Assembly: GCA_013388855.1 (NCBI GenBank)
Contig: JACAEM010000035.1
Coordinates: 1-64,000 of the forward strand
Direction of reading: 5' to 3'
Length of the DNA stretch: 64,000 bases
Origin: Chloroflexota bacterium
GTDB taxonomy: Bacteria; Chloroflexota; Anaerolineae; Anaerolineales; Villigracilaceae
The notes below the pieces were generated by a model. That model was given only the letters and a program-made list of their open reading frames with translations, was not told where the DNA came from and made no database searches. Shown piece by piece: positions 1-8,605 of this stretch. Made by a program: the position numbers and the translations under genes. Numbering within the stretch: position 1 is the first letter of the stretch; each line of letters opens with the position of its first letter.

Positions 1-126
1 AGTGTGCCTTGCGTTTGTTTGTTTTCTGCTTCAACAGCAGGCAACTTCATAAGCAACACTTTCCAAATTATGCCTCTCATGTCATGGACTTTGTTAGCCC
101 ACTATTTTAGACACTCCCTATTGCTG

Positions 127-154
127 ATGACAATCCACTTTTTTCAAATATAAT
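127..154 (+). promoter_or_regulatory. Candidate promoter of the YwiC-like gene
   Basis: A perfect -10 hexamer TATAAT lies at 149-154 with ATGACA 16 bp upstream. The -10 ends six bases before the ATG at 161, so transcription would begin at or next to the start codon. There is no Shine-Dalgarno sequence, which fits a leaderless message. Confidence 0.5.
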
Positions 155-160
155 CGCACC

Positions 161-976
161 ATGCAAAAAATGCTTCGTAAACAGATCTTCCTCCCGCAGG
201 ACCACGGCTCCTGGGTTTTTATTTTTAGCCCGTTGATTATCGGCTTGTTTGCGGGCAGGCAGTTCACTTTTGCGTCGTTCAGCCTTGTCACAGCAACAAT
301 CGCCGCATTCCTCATCCGCCAGCCTGTAACGATGGCAGTCAAAGCCTATGCGGGACGCCGTCCAAAGGATGATTTGCCCGCCGCCCGGTTTTGGATTGTG
401 GTTTATGGGAGCATTGCACTGGCGGCGCTTATTGGATTGATAATGGAAGGTTTCCATTACATTCTCTATCTTACAATCCCCGGAGTTCCCGTTTTTACCT
501 GGCATCTGTGGCTGGTCAGCCGCCGCGAGGAGCGCAGGCAGGCGGGGGTTGAGATTGTGGCAATTGGCGTCCTGTCGCTGGCGGCGCCCGCGGCATATTG
601 GGTCGGCATCGGAGGGTATGATCCGGCTGGCTGGTGGCTGTGGATTCTCATCTGGATGCAGAGCGCGGCGAGCATCGTCTACGCATATCTCAGGCTCGAG
701 CAACGGGAGCAGGCGAAGGTCCCGGAAAGAAGCGTACTGTGGCGGATGGGATTCCGCGCAGCGTTGTACACCTCCTTCAATCTCGCTTCGTCGCTTGCGC
801 TGGGGCTTGCCTCCGTTCTCCCGTGCTTTCTTTTCCTCCCATACTTGGTACAATGGATGGAGACGATGTGGGGCATCGTCCATCCCGCGGCGGGATGGAA
901 ACCCACACGGATCGGCATCCGCCAATTGATCGTGAGCGTGATATGGACGATCCTGTTTGTTATGTTCTGGAGGTAA
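161..976 (+). CDS. YwiC-like integral membrane protein
   Basis: A 271-residue protein opening with the RKQIFLPQDHGSW segment typical of the YwiC-like family, whose biochemical role is not established. About seven hydrophobic stretches mark it as a polytopic inner-membrane protein, and the charged loop RREERRQ near residue 125 would be cytoplasmic. The start at 161 fits the family N-terminus and the apparently leaderless promoter. The DUF2007 gene begins three bases after its stop, so the two are probably co-transcribed. Family assignment is fairly secure; function is unknown. Confidence 0.75.
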   Translation: MQKMLRKQIFLPQDHGSWVFIFSPLIIGLFAGRQFTFASFSLVTATIAAFLIRQPVTMAVKAYAGRRPKDDLPAARFWIVVYGSIALAALIGLIMEGFHYILYLTIPGVPVFTWHLWLVSRREERRQAGVEIVAIGVLSLAAPAAYWVGIGGYDPAGWWLWILIWMQSAASIVYAYLRLEQREQAKVPERSVLWRMGFRAALYTSFNLASSLALGLASVLPCFLFLPYLVQWMETMWGIVHPAAGWKPTRIGIRQLIVSVIWTILFVMFWR

Positions 977-978
977 CA

Positions 979-1215
979 ATGGGCGAACTCAAGTGGACGC
1001 TTCTCACGGAGGTACAGGGACGCCTGGAGGCGGATCTGCTGAAAAGTTATTTCGAGGCAGCGGGCGTCGAAGTGGAGCTGTTCCAGGAGGCGATCGGGCA
1101 TCACATCTACCCGGTGACGGTGGACGGCTTGGGGCGGGTGCAATTGTTCGTATCGAACGAGCAGGAAAAGGAAGTGCGAAAACTGCTCGAAGACTATCTC
1201 AATGCAAAGGATTAA
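979..1215 (+). CDS. DUF2007-type small protein
   Basis: A 78-residue soluble protein of ferredoxin-like build. An N-terminal beta strand is followed by a helix containing LEADLLKSYFEAAGVEVEL, then a short strand pair and a C-terminal helix (EKEVRKLLEDYL). This is the usual layout of DUF2007 'putative signal transducing' proteins, which resemble PII-like folds but have no proven ligand. The start was set at the ATG at 979, just after the upstream stop, because longer versions in this frame would overlap the YwiC gene. The GGAGG within the end of the upstream gene serves as ribosome binding site. Confidence 0.7.
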   Translation: MGELKWTLLTEVQGRLEADLLKSYFEAAGVEVELFQEAIGHHIYPVTVDGLGRVQLFVSNEQEKEVRKLLEDYLNAKD

Positions 1216-1219
1216 ATAA

Positions 1220-1558
1220 TTGAAAAACACGGTCATTCTCATCACAAACAATGGAATGGGAAAAGCAGACGAGAAATTGGGGCAAACCCTGGCTGGAAAA
1301 TATTTCGAATTGCTTTCACAAAACGGAAGCCTCCCTGCCGCCATTTGTTTCTACACCGAGGGTGTAAAACTGGTCTGCGAGGGTTCGCCCGTCCTTGCAC
1401 AACTCCGCAAATTGGAAACCGATGGAGTCCGCTTGATCGTTTGTTCCACCTGTTTGAATTATTATGAATTGAATGAGAAGGTGCAAGTCGGCATTGTCGG
1501 CGGTATGGGAGACATCCTTGAGACGCAAGTCAAGGCGGAGAAAGTAATAACCCTATAA
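1220..1558 (+). CDS. YedF-like DsrE-family protein (single domain)
   Basis: A 112-residue protein starting with TTG. It matches the C-terminal DsrE-like domain of the 'sulfurtransferase-like selenium metabolism protein YedF': an opening ILITNNGMG, a central FYTEGVKLVCEGSPVL, the Cys-containing CSTCLNYY around residue 75, and a terminal KVITL. The usual N-terminal TusA-like domain with its own catalytic Cys is absent. A role in sulfur or selenium transfer is inferred from the family only; no selD or selA is seen here. It lies between the DUF2007 gene and an acyl-CoA dehydrogenase. Confidence 0.65.
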   Translation: MKNTVILITNNGMGKADEKLGQTLAGKYFELLSQNGSLPAAICFYTEGVKLVCEGSPVLAQLRKLETDGVRLIVCSTCLNYYELNEKVQVGIVGGMGDILETQVKAEKVITL

Positions 1559-1576
1559 CTACTGGAGATTTGGCCA

Positions 1577-2728
1577 ATGAATTTTGACCTCACCGAAGAA
1601 CAAAGACTCTGGAGAAGGACCGTTCATGATTTTGTGGTGAAGGAGGTGGAGCCCAAAGCCCGTGAAGTGGACGTGACGTATGAGTTCAATTGGGATGCAA
1701 CGCGTAAAATGGGCCCGTTGGGGCTGTTGGGACTCAATATCCCGGAGGAATATGGCGGCGCAGGTGTGGACGCGGTCAGCGCTGCGATTGCCATCGAAGA
1801 GATCGCCTGGGGGTGCGGAAGCACTGCCCTTGCCATCGCCGCCCATAATGGGCTGGGTACCACACCCCTTGTTCTATTTGGGAGTGAAGAACTCAAGCAA
1901 AAGTGGCTGCCACTCGTGGCAAGCGGGAGGCATAAACTCGGCGCCCTGGCGTTGACCGAACCTGGCGCAGGTTCAGACTTGCAGGGCGGTGTTGCTACAA
2001 AGGCTGTCAAAGACGGGAATGAATGGGTTATCAACGGCGAGAAAATGTGGTGCACGAACGCTTCCATCGCGGAGTACATTATCACGCTTGTGCGCACTGA
2101 CCCGGCGGGCGGATCGCGTTCGCTCAGCCAAATTTTGGTACCGACGAATACACATGGGCTAAAGATCGGTCCCGCTGAAAAAAAGATGGGGTTACACGGC
2201 TCCCCCACCCACGCCGTGACCTACGACAATGTCCGTGTGCCGCTGGGAAATTTAATCGGCGAAGAGGGGAAGGGATTACAGCAGACGCTTGCCACGCTCG
2301 ACGGCGGACGGATCGGCATTGGCGCAATTTCCATAGGCCTGGCACAAGCTGCCTTCGAGCATGCGGTCAAGTATGCAAGGGAGCGCAAAGCCTTCGGCAA
2401 ACCAATCGCCCACCAACAAGCCATTCAGTGGATGCTGGCGGACGCGGCAACCGAGATCGAAGCCGCGCGCACCCTGCTCTACAAAGCCGCCTGGCTCAAG
2501 GAACAGCATCGTCCCTACAACAAGGAAGCCGCCATGGCGAAGTTGTTCGCCACCGAAATGGCGGAGCGCGTCTGCCGGAATGCAATTCAGGTGCATGGCG
2601 GATATGGATATTCGAGCATGCTCCCGGTGGAGAGAATCTACCGCGACGCCCGTCTGATGACCATTGGCGAAGGGACAAGCGAGATTCAACGACTGGTCAT
2701 TGCTCGCCATGTGTTGTTGGAAGAATAA
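1577..2728 (+). CDS. Acyl-CoA dehydrogenase
   Basis: A 383-residue flavoenzyme that oxidises acyl-CoA to trans-2-enoyl-CoA and passes electrons to ETF. The N-terminal helical domain is followed by the FAD-site signature LTEPGAGSDLQGG (about residue 125-138), the RKAFGKPI segment (about 270) and the C-terminal IGEGTSEIQRLV, whose first Glu is the expected catalytic base. Length is normal for the family. It is 18 bp downstream of the DsrE gene on the same strand. A second paralogue is at 13.2 kb. Chain-length or branched-chain preference cannot be read from sequence alone. Confidence 0.9.
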   Translation: MNFDLTEEQRLWRRTVHDFVVKEVEPKAREVDVTYEFNWDATRKMGPLGLLGLNIPEEYGGAGVDAVSAAIAIEEIAWGCGSTALAIAAHNGLGTTPLVLFGSEELKQKWLPLVASGRHKLGALALTEPGAGSDLQGGVATKAVKDGNEWVINGEKMWCTNASIAEYIITLVRTDPAGGSRSLSQILVPTNTHGLKIGPAEKKMGLHGSPTHAVTYDNVRVPLGNLIGEEGKGLQQTLATLDGGRIGIGAISIGLAQAAFEHAVKYARERKAFGKPIAHQQAIQWMLADAATEIEAARTLLYKAAWLKEQHRPYNKEAAMAKLFATEMAERVCRNAIQVHGGYGYSSMLPVERIYRDARLMTIGEGTSEIQRLVIARHVLLEE

Positions 2729-2804
2729 TCACCAGTCACGGCTTCATGCGCCGGCGCAGATAAAATCCATAGTTTGTGGCTATTTCATGTTCTCAGCGGG
2801 AGCA

Positions 2805-3233
2805 TCATTCCGCCGCGACCAGGGCAAAAATCAGAACTGTATCGCTTTTTAGAATGGTCAGGGTGTTCCCCTCGATCTGGAAGGTGGCGGTCTCATCCAT
2901 CACCTGGCGGACAACACCCTCCTGGGTCATACGCGGCTCGTCACATCCCATCAGGGTGGACATGATCGGACCAAATGTGATCTGGTTGTTGTTCACTTTG
3001 TAATCGCCGCCGAGAGAATTACAACCGCCGTTCCCGCTCAACGTTCCGTTAACATCGAAAGTGATCGTTGCCTCCGCGTCAGAGACAGCGGGCATTGGGG
3101 AATCCGCAGGACCATAGGCGGTCAACTTCCATGTGCCGACGATTGATGGGGAGCTTGAGCCGGAACTACATGCAGAGAGGATCAGGCTGAGAACAAACAG
3201 AGGAAGCAAATAGTTTTTCACTGGCATCTCCAT
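2805..3233 (-). CDS. META/HslJ-domain lipoprotein
   Basis: A 142-residue exported lipoprotein. A hydrophobic signal peptide ends in the lipobox LSAC (Cys about residue 22), followed by a Ser-rich linker and one META (HslJ-like) domain with the characteristic GTW.L, FDVNGTLSGNGGCNSLGGDY and MGCDEPRMTQE elements. META domains are found in proteins linked to heat or antibiotic stress, but their activity is unknown. AAGGAG lies 8 bases before the chosen ATG. The gene converges on the acyl-CoA dehydrogenase and is followed by no clear terminator. Confidence 0.8.
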   Translation of the reverse strand: MEMPVKNYLLPLFVLSLILSACSSGSSSPSIVGTWKLTAYGPADSPMPAVSDAEATITFDVNGTLSGNGGCNSLGGDYKVNNNQITFGPIMSTLMGCDEPRMTQEGVVRQVMDETATFQIEGNTLTILKSDTVLIFALVAAE

Positions 3234-3287
3234 TGGGTTATCTCCTTCAGGGACGCTGGAAATCTTTTAAAGTTCCCCACTATAAAT

Positions 3288-3833
3288 TCAAAGCTTTAAC
3301 ACCACCACCCAGGCGCTGGAATCTTCCGTGTGAATCGTCGCGCGCTCGAACAAATCTGCGATTTGCCGCGGGGAGAGAAAATGACTCCGCATGAGGAGCA
3401 GTTTTTCCGCCAGCGCGATTAACTTGACGCCAAATGAGCGGATGTCAGGCTCTTCGATGATGATCCGCCCGCCGGGTTTGAGGACACGGAACATCTCGTC
3501 CGCGGTGGCAGGTTGGTGAACGACGTGGTGCAGGGCATCCACCAGGATGACACGCTCGAACGAGCCGCTTGGGAACGGGAGGAATTCGGAGAAAGCGCAG
3601 ACAGGCTGGAGCGCAGGGCGAGGCGTTTGTCGCAACATCCCCATCGAAACATCGGCGACGACCACCTCATCCACCAGGTCGCGCACTGCCGAGGCGACGC
3701 GTCCGGTGCCGCCGCCCACGTCGAGCAGACGCCCTTTCACGGGCAATGCCGCCAGTTCACGCATCTTGTTCAGCGAGGAATACGTCACCCGCGCGTAAAT
3801 GGGTGCAATGACATCGAAGTGATCGAACGGCAT
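3288..3833 (-). CDS. Class I SAM-dependent methyltransferase
   Basis: A 181-residue Rossmann-fold methyltransferase of the UbiE/MenG-like type 11 family. Motif I is LLDVGGGTGRVA (about residue 36-47), an acidic residue ends strand 2 (VVVADVS), and the motif II/III region holds LVDALHHV and RVLKPGGRIIIEEP. The substrate is unknown. Its ATG overlaps the TAA of the upstream comEA-like gene by one base (TAATG), showing translational coupling. It is slightly short for the family but both ends look intact. Confidence 0.85.
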   Translation of the reverse strand: MPFDHFDVIAPIYARVTYSSLNKMRELAALPVKGRLLDVGGGTGRVASAVRDLVDEVVVADVSMGMLRQTPRPALQPVCAFSEFLPFPSGSFERVILVDALHHVVHQPATADEMFRVLKPGGRIIIEEPDIRSFGVKLIALAEKLLLMRSHFLSPRQIADLFERATIHTEDSSAWVVVLKL

Positions 3834-4405
3834 TATTCGCCCACTGTGATCAGGTCTTTGATACGCTCGAAGGTGGCTGGGCCAACACCCGGGACGTTGA
3901 TAATATCTTCGATGCTGAAGAACGGTCCGTTCTCCTCGCGGTATTCGACAATCTTCTGCGCGGTTGTGGGTCCAATACCCGGCAGTGTCTCGAGTTCGAA
4001 AGTGGTGGCGATGTTGATGTCGATCAAGTCGGTGGTGGGGACAAAGATCTCCTCATCCTCCGGCGTGGCAACAACCGGGGAAAATCCCTCGATGTAGGGA
4101 ATCTCCAGTTTCTCGCCATCTTCGAGGACCCGCGCCAAATTGATCCCCTCTTTCTCCGCTTCGGCAAGAAAACCACCCGCAGCGGAGATGCCATCCTGCA
4201 CGCGCGCGCCCTGCGGCAGGGCGTACACGCCAGGGCGCGGCACTGCACCGGTGATATGCACAATGATCGGCTTATCGGTCGGCACGGGACGCAGAGTGAC
4301 CGCCTCCCCGCTGGGGTTGCGCGCCACCACCCATACAAGCGCGGCGACAAACAATCCGAATAGGATGCCTGAAGTCATATAAAGTGCTGATTTTAGGTTT
4401 TGCAT
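3833..4405 (-). CDS. ComEA-like DNA-binding protein (TM-SLBB-HhH)
   Basis: A 190-residue membrane-anchored protein. One transmembrane helix lies at about 8-30, an SLBB domain at about 48-110 (VHITGAVPRPGVYALPQGA), an acidic linker follows, and a C-terminal pair of helix-hairpin-helix motifs at about 130-187 (LPGIGPTTAQKIVEYRE and VPGVGPATFERI). This is the architecture of ComEA, the double-stranded DNA receptor for natural transformation. No comEC or comF is in the window, so participation in DNA uptake is inferred from domain layout. It forms an operon with the overlapping methyltransferase and the upstream GNAT gene. Confidence 0.85.
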   Translation of the reverse strand: MQNLKSALYMTSGILFGLFVAALVWVVARNPSGEAVTLRPVPTDKPIIVHITGAVPRPGVYALPQGARVQDGISAAGGFLAEAEKEGINLARVLEDGEKLEIPYIEGFSPVVATPEDEEIFVPTTDLIDINIATTFELETLPGIGPTTAQKIVEYREENGPFFSIEDIINVPGVGPATFERIKDLITVGE

Positions 4406-4415
4406 TGGGATAATT

Positions 4416-4859
4416 TTACTGCAACTTCATGATGAGAAGTTGTTCCTCTCTGCGCGCCAACGCAGTGACCAATCCAGCCAGCTTTGTCATGCGCTGAAAA
4501 TAGCGCGGCATCTCTTCATATGGAACCGGACGAAAACCGAATTTTTCATACAGGCTTCCAAGCGACGATTCGCACATCAGATAAAGCGGTCTTGGGCTGT
4601 CTTTTAGCAAATGCTCGATGATCGCGCGCGCTGCACCTTTTCCTCGATATTCGGGGTAGACCGCAATGGAAGCTAGTTCCAGGATGTCTGTTCCATGTGG
4701 CTTGATCTGCCCGCAACCGACCATTTCATCCCGATCATCCACCGCGACGACGAAACGCTTCCAATCCAAGCCCATCGGATTAATCCCGGTTATATGGATC
4801 AGGTCGCGTATCCGGGCGGATTCCGTTTCACGCGCAGGGCGGATTTTGTAAATGGACAT
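4416..4859 (-). CDS. GNAT-family N-acetyltransferase
   Basis: A 147-residue acetyltransferase with the acetyl-CoA-binding signature ASIAVYPEYRGKGAARAIIE (Q/RxxGxG/A, about residue 67-86) and the C-terminal LYEKFGFRPVPYEEMPRYF segment. It transfers an acetyl group from acetyl-CoA to an unknown amine. The pattern resembles ArgA-like or PhnO-like GNATs rather than RimI, but no substrate can be named. The comEA-like gene starts ten bases downstream. Confidence 0.85.
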   Translation of the reverse strand: MSIYKIRPARETESARIRDLIHITGINPMGLDWKRFVVAVDDRDEMVGCGQIKPHGTDILELASIAVYPEYRGKGAARAIIEHLLKDSPRPLYLMCESSLGSLYEKFGFRPVPYEEMPRYFQRMTKLAGLVTALARREEQLLIMKLQ

Positions 4860-4936
4860 ACTGACTCATGAAGTGATTATTTATCGTCACCGGAAGGAAA
4901 CAGTTCATATTCAACAAATTGCCCACACGCAGACCA

Positions 4937-5563
4937 TTAGAGTGCTCCTGCCGAAACGACGATAATGAACGTCCCGATAAACCAATGGATGATAAATGGA
5001 TAAAGGAAGGATTTCGTCCGATAGGCAACCCAACCAAAAGCAAAGCCGCCGAAGATGGTGGAAAGCGTCTCCACCTCCGGTTTGCTGATATGTGCGATTG
5101 CAAACGGCACCGCCTGCAACCACAAAGCTTCCGGTCCGAATTTGCGCGCATACCCGAACAGGATCCACCCGCGGAAGATGAACTCCCAGCCGACCAGATC
5201 GAGGAAGGTTGTCCACGGCAAACCGCGTGTGAAAGGCTTGTAATACTCCTGCATGGACGCGTCCCCCCTCCCCAGATAAAAAATGACCGGAACCATGAAC
5301 AGGACACCGATGGCAGTGATTAATAAGCCTGCCTTCCAGTCACCAAGGGAGAATCCGTACTCCTTCGGGTTTTCGCGGAAGAAAACGATGGTGATGACCA
5401 GCGGAATGACAAGGTACAAAATGACGCGATCCCAGTATTTGTGAGCCGTGAACCGGTGGTAGTAATCCACCATCAACAACAGCGTGGATACAATCGTGAT
5501 GGTGACGATTTTCCAGTCGAATTTTAATTTTTCGCCGAGGAGATAATTCATTATGACTGTCAC
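4937..5563 (-). CDS. CPBP-family intramembrane protease-like protein
   Basis: A 208-residue polytopic membrane protein of the CAAX protease/bacteriocin-processing (Abi) family. Motif 1, usually EExxxR, reads WEFIFR here, so the first Glu is Trp while the second Glu and Arg remain. Motif 2 is FAIAH, and the last helix holds FIIHWFIGT. The loss of one Glu may alter activity, though the presumed catalytic Glu is kept. The GTG start at 5563 overlaps the TAG of the upstream glycosyltransferase by one base; the ATG at 5551 is an alternative start. The substrate is unknown. Confidence 0.75.
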   Translation of the reverse strand: MTVIMNYLLGEKLKFDWKIVTITIVSTLLLMVDYYHRFTAHKYWDRVILYLVIPLVITIVFFRENPKEYGFSLGDWKAGLLITAIGVLFMVPVIFYLGRGDASMQEYYKPFTRGLPWTTFLDLVGWEFIFRGWILFGYARKFGPEALWLQAVPFAIAHISKPEVETLSTIFGGFAFGWVAYRTKSFLYPFIIHWFIGTFIIVVSAGAL

Positions 5564-7017
5564 TAATACGAGAAATAGGATTCGTTCCCGGTCGGTCTGA
5601 GCAACTGCGTTATTTTATCCCAGTCACGAGCGAGTTCAATGCCCCAGTTGGTTACAAGCAGGATCACCACAACGACAGCAAGGGCAACGGTGATTTTCCC
5701 CGCCTGCGATTCATGCCAGCGAGTGACTACTTCACGAAAGCCGCCGGTCCATGTCTGTGCGGCAAGGACGGCGAGATATGGCATCAGCGCCAGGTGGAAC
5801 CGGTCTTCCGAAAGGATGAACACATGTGGCGTGATGTATCCCACAAACAGCAGGAGAAGCAGGATATGCTCCGGTCTCCATCGCGCCAGGGAAAGCCCCA
5901 GAGCTGCGGATGTGGAAATGAGCATGAATGGCAACAGCAAAACGGCAAGAATCATCAATAACAATGGGAGCGAAATATAGCCGAGAATATTGTTACTGTA
6001 AAAATACATCAATACGCGTTTCTCCAACCCGAAGAAGAAGCCCAACCGATTAGCCGCCAATGGAAGGAAGCGTTCAGGCTGCGCCTTGATGAATTCGATT
6101 GCTTTTTGTGTTCCGACCCTGTCGCGTTCGGCATCGTCGAGGATGGTCAACAAGTCGAGCGAGGGGCCAAAGACAAAGGAACCGTTTCCCATCGGATGAT
6201 AGCCGAGATACAGGTTATACCCCATTGAGGTTTCGACACCGGTCAATTTTTGGTGCAACAGTGAATTACGAATGATCCACGGAGCAATTGTCAAGGCAAA
6301 AACAATCATGAGAATCACCGCTCCGCGTCTTTGCTTCAGGATGAACCACATCCACAAGATGGCAAAAGCGGCGAAGGGCAGGATGACCGAACGCGTCAAG
6401 GTGGTCAGACCGAGAAACAACCCGGAAAGCAAAAAATGGAGAGTAGTTGGTTGCCCGGCAGATAAAAGAAGAAATAGAAAAGAGGCAAGCAAAAGCAAGA
6501 AAAAGGGGTTTTCCGTGCCGAGACCGAGCGGATAGACAAGCAGCATGGGATATGCAGCAACAATCCAAGCAGCGAGACGGGACGCCTTCTCCACCCGGCT
6601 TTCGTTCGAGCGGAAGAGACGTTTCGCCGCAAAATAGGTCAACGGTGCAAGCGGCGCTCCCAGAAAGACCGCCTGCGCCAGCCGCGCCGCGAAGAAGCGC
6701 GAGAAGTCTGTCCCGCTGAGGAAATAGACAATAGCAAGAAAAGTTGGATAAAGCGGCGCGCGGAACGAAGTGGGAATGCCAAGGTCGGGATCATAGCCCT
6801 TGACGCTGGTCAGGTCGAAGTCCACGTAGGAGGCGAGTTGGTTCATATCCGCCTCGGCATACCAGCGGAATCCGTGTCCGCCTGCCAAGCTGCGCGCCAG
6901 CATATCATACTGGTACATGTCGTCCAAACCGATGCCCATCCCGCGCGCCAAAAGGACCGGAATCAGTCGAAGGATAAGCGCTGCGAGGAAAATCCGAAAG
7001 GCAAAAGACTTGAACAT
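5563..7017 (-). CDS. GT39/PMT-type membrane glycosyltransferase
   Basis: A 484-residue protein with about eleven transmembrane segments. The first extracytoplasmic loop contains the acidic pair GLDDMYQYDM (about residue 30-40), the hallmark of GT-C fold enzymes that use polyprenyl-phosphate sugars, and a loop downstream includes FRAPLYPTFLA. It probably transfers a sugar to a lipid or protein acceptor on the outer face of the membrane. The C-terminal extracytoplasmic tail is short. It is coupled to the downstream CPBP gene by a one-base overlap and lies 12 bp downstream of the SET gene. Acceptor unknown. Confidence 0.8.
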   Translation of the reverse strand: MFKSFAFRIFLAALILRLIPVLLARGMGIGLDDMYQYDMLARSLAGGHGFRWYAEADMNQLASYVDFDLTSVKGYDPDLGIPTSFRAPLYPTFLAIVYFLSGTDFSRFFAARLAQAVFLGAPLAPLTYFAAKRLFRSNESRVEKASRLAAWIVAAYPMLLVYPLGLGTENPFFLLLLASFLFLLLSAGQPTTLHFLLSGLFLGLTTLTRSVILPFAAFAILWMWFILKQRRGAVILMIVFALTIAPWIIRNSLLHQKLTGVETSMGYNLYLGYHPMGNGSFVFGPSLDLLTILDDAERDRVGTQKAIEFIKAQPERFLPLAANRLGFFFGLEKRVLMYFYSNNILGYISLPLLLMILAVLLLPFMLISTSAALGLSLARWRPEHILLLLLFVGYITPHVFILSEDRFHLALMPYLAVLAAQTWTGGFREVVTRWHESQAGKITVALAVVVVILLVTNWGIELARDWDKITQLLRPTGNESYFSY

Positions 7018-7029
7018 GGACAGGGTTTC

Positions 7030-7554
7030 TCACATGTGGGTTTGAGATTTGAGCGCCGCGATACGGCGTGCCAAATACGGCATGAAATAGCCATCATACT
7101 TTTCCCACAATTCAGGACGCATCCAATCGGTGCCGCGCACGCGTCCGCGGCAACTGGCGCTGCCACACTGACAATCGAACTCGTCATACGGGGAACCGTC
7201 GCACATGGCATAATCGAAATTAAGCTCCTCCCCGGCTTCGATGTCGCGCATTGCCACCAGCCCGATTTGCCCGCTAAAACCGATATTTGGCTCGCAGGAA
7301 TGATTGAAACGGTCGGACGGCTCAAGAGCTTCAGGCGTTTCCAGATACAACCCCTCCTCGACCTGGATGACTCGTTGCGTGAAATCCGGGATGCTGTGAT
7401 CGAGCTCCTGCTCGGTCAGGATGCGACCTCCCCACATCGAGACCACCTCGCCTTTTCGGATGCGTTCACGCGCGAACACACCGTAACCGCCTTTTTCTTC
7501 GAACGCGCCCGTCCGACACTTTGGGCTGAGATAAGAGTGATATTGACCGGACAT
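7030..7554 (-). CDS. SET-domain methyltransferase with post-SET motif (copy 1)
   Basis: A 174-residue lysine-methyltransferase-like protein. It shows the SET core G.GVFA at about 23-28, FNHSCEPN (about 83-90), GEELNFDYAMCD (about 108-119) with the active-site Tyr, and a post-SET zinc cluster CQCGSASCRG (about 129-138). Length and motifs match stand-alone bacterial SET proteins whose targets are mostly unknown. A paralogue is at 25.3 kb with the same C-terminal extension (DW.RPEL...Y.GYF.P...RRI). A consensus promoter and a large leader hairpin precede it. Start ATG at 7554 has GAAAGGATGG upstream. Confidence 0.85.
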   Translation of the reverse strand: MSGQYHSYLSPKCRTGAFEEKGGYGVFARERIRKGEVVSMWGGRILTEQELDHSIPDFTQRVIQVEEGLYLETPEALEPSDRFNHSCEPNIGFSGQIGLVAMRDIEAGEELNFDYAMCDGSPYDEFDCQCGSASCRGRVRGTDWMRPELWEKYDGYFMPYLARRIAALKSQTHM

Positions 7555-7580
7555 TCCATCCTTTCATGAGTTAAGCATTC

Positions 7581-7616
7581 CCGCCGCCTTGCCAGTTTTC
7601 GGCTGGAGGGCGGCGG
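7581..7616 (-). promoter_or_regulatory. Leader hairpin upstream of the SET gene
   Basis: CCGCCGCC at 7581-7588 pairs with GGCGGCGG at 7609-7616, and an inner CCAG/CTGG (7592-7595 with 7603-7606) extends the stem. It lies inside the roughly 105-base leader between the predicted promoter and the SET start codon, about 27 bases before the ATG. There is no T-run after it on the minus strand, so it is not a standard terminator. A role in message stability or translation is inferred. Confidence 0.5.
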
Positions 7617-7666
7617 AAGCCGGATTGAATTCGCTCGCACAAACATCCCACGCTGGGACGGATTGA

Positions 7667-7694
7667 ATTGTAGCGCGTTCGATTGAATTGTCAA
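7667..7694 (-). promoter_or_regulatory. Promoter of the SET gene
   Basis: On the minus strand TTGACA (7689-7694) is followed by a 16-base spacer and TACAAT (7667-7672), close to the sigma-70 consensus. The sequence GATTGAATT occurs three times around it (about 7623, 7661 and 7681), which may mark binding of a regulator. The implied leader is about 105 bases. Confidence 0.6.
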
Positions 7695-7745
7695 TCATTC
7701 GTGACCGGACACCCGCCTCTCCCTCAGCCGGAAACGAATACCGAT

Positions 7746-7781
7746 AAAAAAAGCGACAGCCGCCTTCGAGACGACTGCCGC
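7746..7781 (-). terminator. Intrinsic terminator of the pot operon
   Basis: On the minus strand a ten-pair stem (7772-7781 with 7753-7762, two G-U pairs) closes a nine-base loop and is followed directly by seven T residues (7746-7752). It begins six bases after the potC stop, as expected for the end of the polyamine importer operon. Confidence 0.85.
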
Positions 7782-7786
7782 CCAAC

Positions 7787-8605
7787 CTACTTTGACTCAC
7801 CCTCGGTATCCGAGCTTTGCGCCGATAATTTCTGCGCAAAGAAGATGGGCAGAAAAGTCAGCAGGATGACGAAGGTCGCGACTACGTTCGTCACAGGGCG
7901 GTCACGCGGACGCGACAACTGGCTGAAGATCCAGATTGGCAGGGTGGACTGCTGTCCCGCGGTGAACGTTGTCACAATGACCTCGTCGAACGAGAGCGCG
8001 AAGGCCAGCATACCGCCTGCCAGCAGGGCGGTCGCCAGGTTGGGCAGGACAACATACCGGAAGGTCTGGAAGGAATTTGCTCCAAGGTCCATCGAAGCTT
8101 CGATTTGCGAGCCGTGCATTCGCCGGAAACGCGCCAGCACATTATTGTAAACAACGACCACGCAGAAGGTCGCGTGACCGATGACAATCGTCCAGAAAGA
8201 GAACGGAATATCCAGCCCGCCGATTGCCGTACGCAGGGCAATGCCGGTGACAATGCCGGGCAACGCAATGGGGAGAACGAGCAGAAACGAAATCGCCTCC
8301 CGCCCAAAGAATTTACTGCGATAGACTGCCGCCGCGGCGAGTGTTCCCAGCACCAGGGCAGCGAGAGTGGCAATCGCCGCCACTTTAAAACTTAGCGATA
8401 ACGCCCTCCACAAATCCTCGCGCTGGAAAGCAATACCAAACCATTTGGTCGTAAATCCCGGCAGCGGGAAGGTGAAGGTCCGTTCATCGGGCGTAAAGGT
8501 GTAGAGGAAAATGATCCACATCGGCACGTGCAGGAACAACAGAGTGCCCAATGCGGCGGCTTTCAACGCCCATGACGCTTTCGGTGAGGAGGAGTTAGAG
8601 TGCAT
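7787..8605 (-). CDS. potC: Polyamine-type ABC transporter permease (PotC-like)
   Basis: A 272-residue inner-membrane permease with six predicted helices. The EAA loop near residue 170 reads [20 protein letters not shown], the contact site for the ATPase. The N-terminal segment and the order of genes place it as the second permease of a spermidine/putrescine-type importer. Its start overlaps the end of potB by 11 bases. It is the last gene of potD-potA-potB-potC and is followed by a strong terminator. Substrate is inferred from family; thiamine, Fe(III) or other cations are less likely alternatives. Confidence 0.85.
   Translation of the reverse strand: MHSNSSSPKASWALKAAALGTLLFLHVPMWIIFLYTFTPDERTFTFPLPGFTTKWFGIAFQREDLWRALSLSFKVAAIATLAALVLGTLAAAAVYRSKFFGREAISFLLVLPIALPGIVTGIALRTAIGGLDIPFSFWTIVIGHATFCVVVVYNNVLARFRRMHGSQIEASMDLGANSFQTFRYVVLPNLATALLAGGMLAFALSFDEVIVTTFTAGQQSTLPIWIFSQLSRPRDRPVTNVVATFVILLTFLPIFFAQKLSAQSSDTEGESK

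Noticed and set aside
107-979. 290-codon ORF on the minus strand
   Set aside because: It is the exact antisense of the YwiC-like gene, has a Pro/Arg/Cys-rich composition and no family resemblance; a shadow frame.
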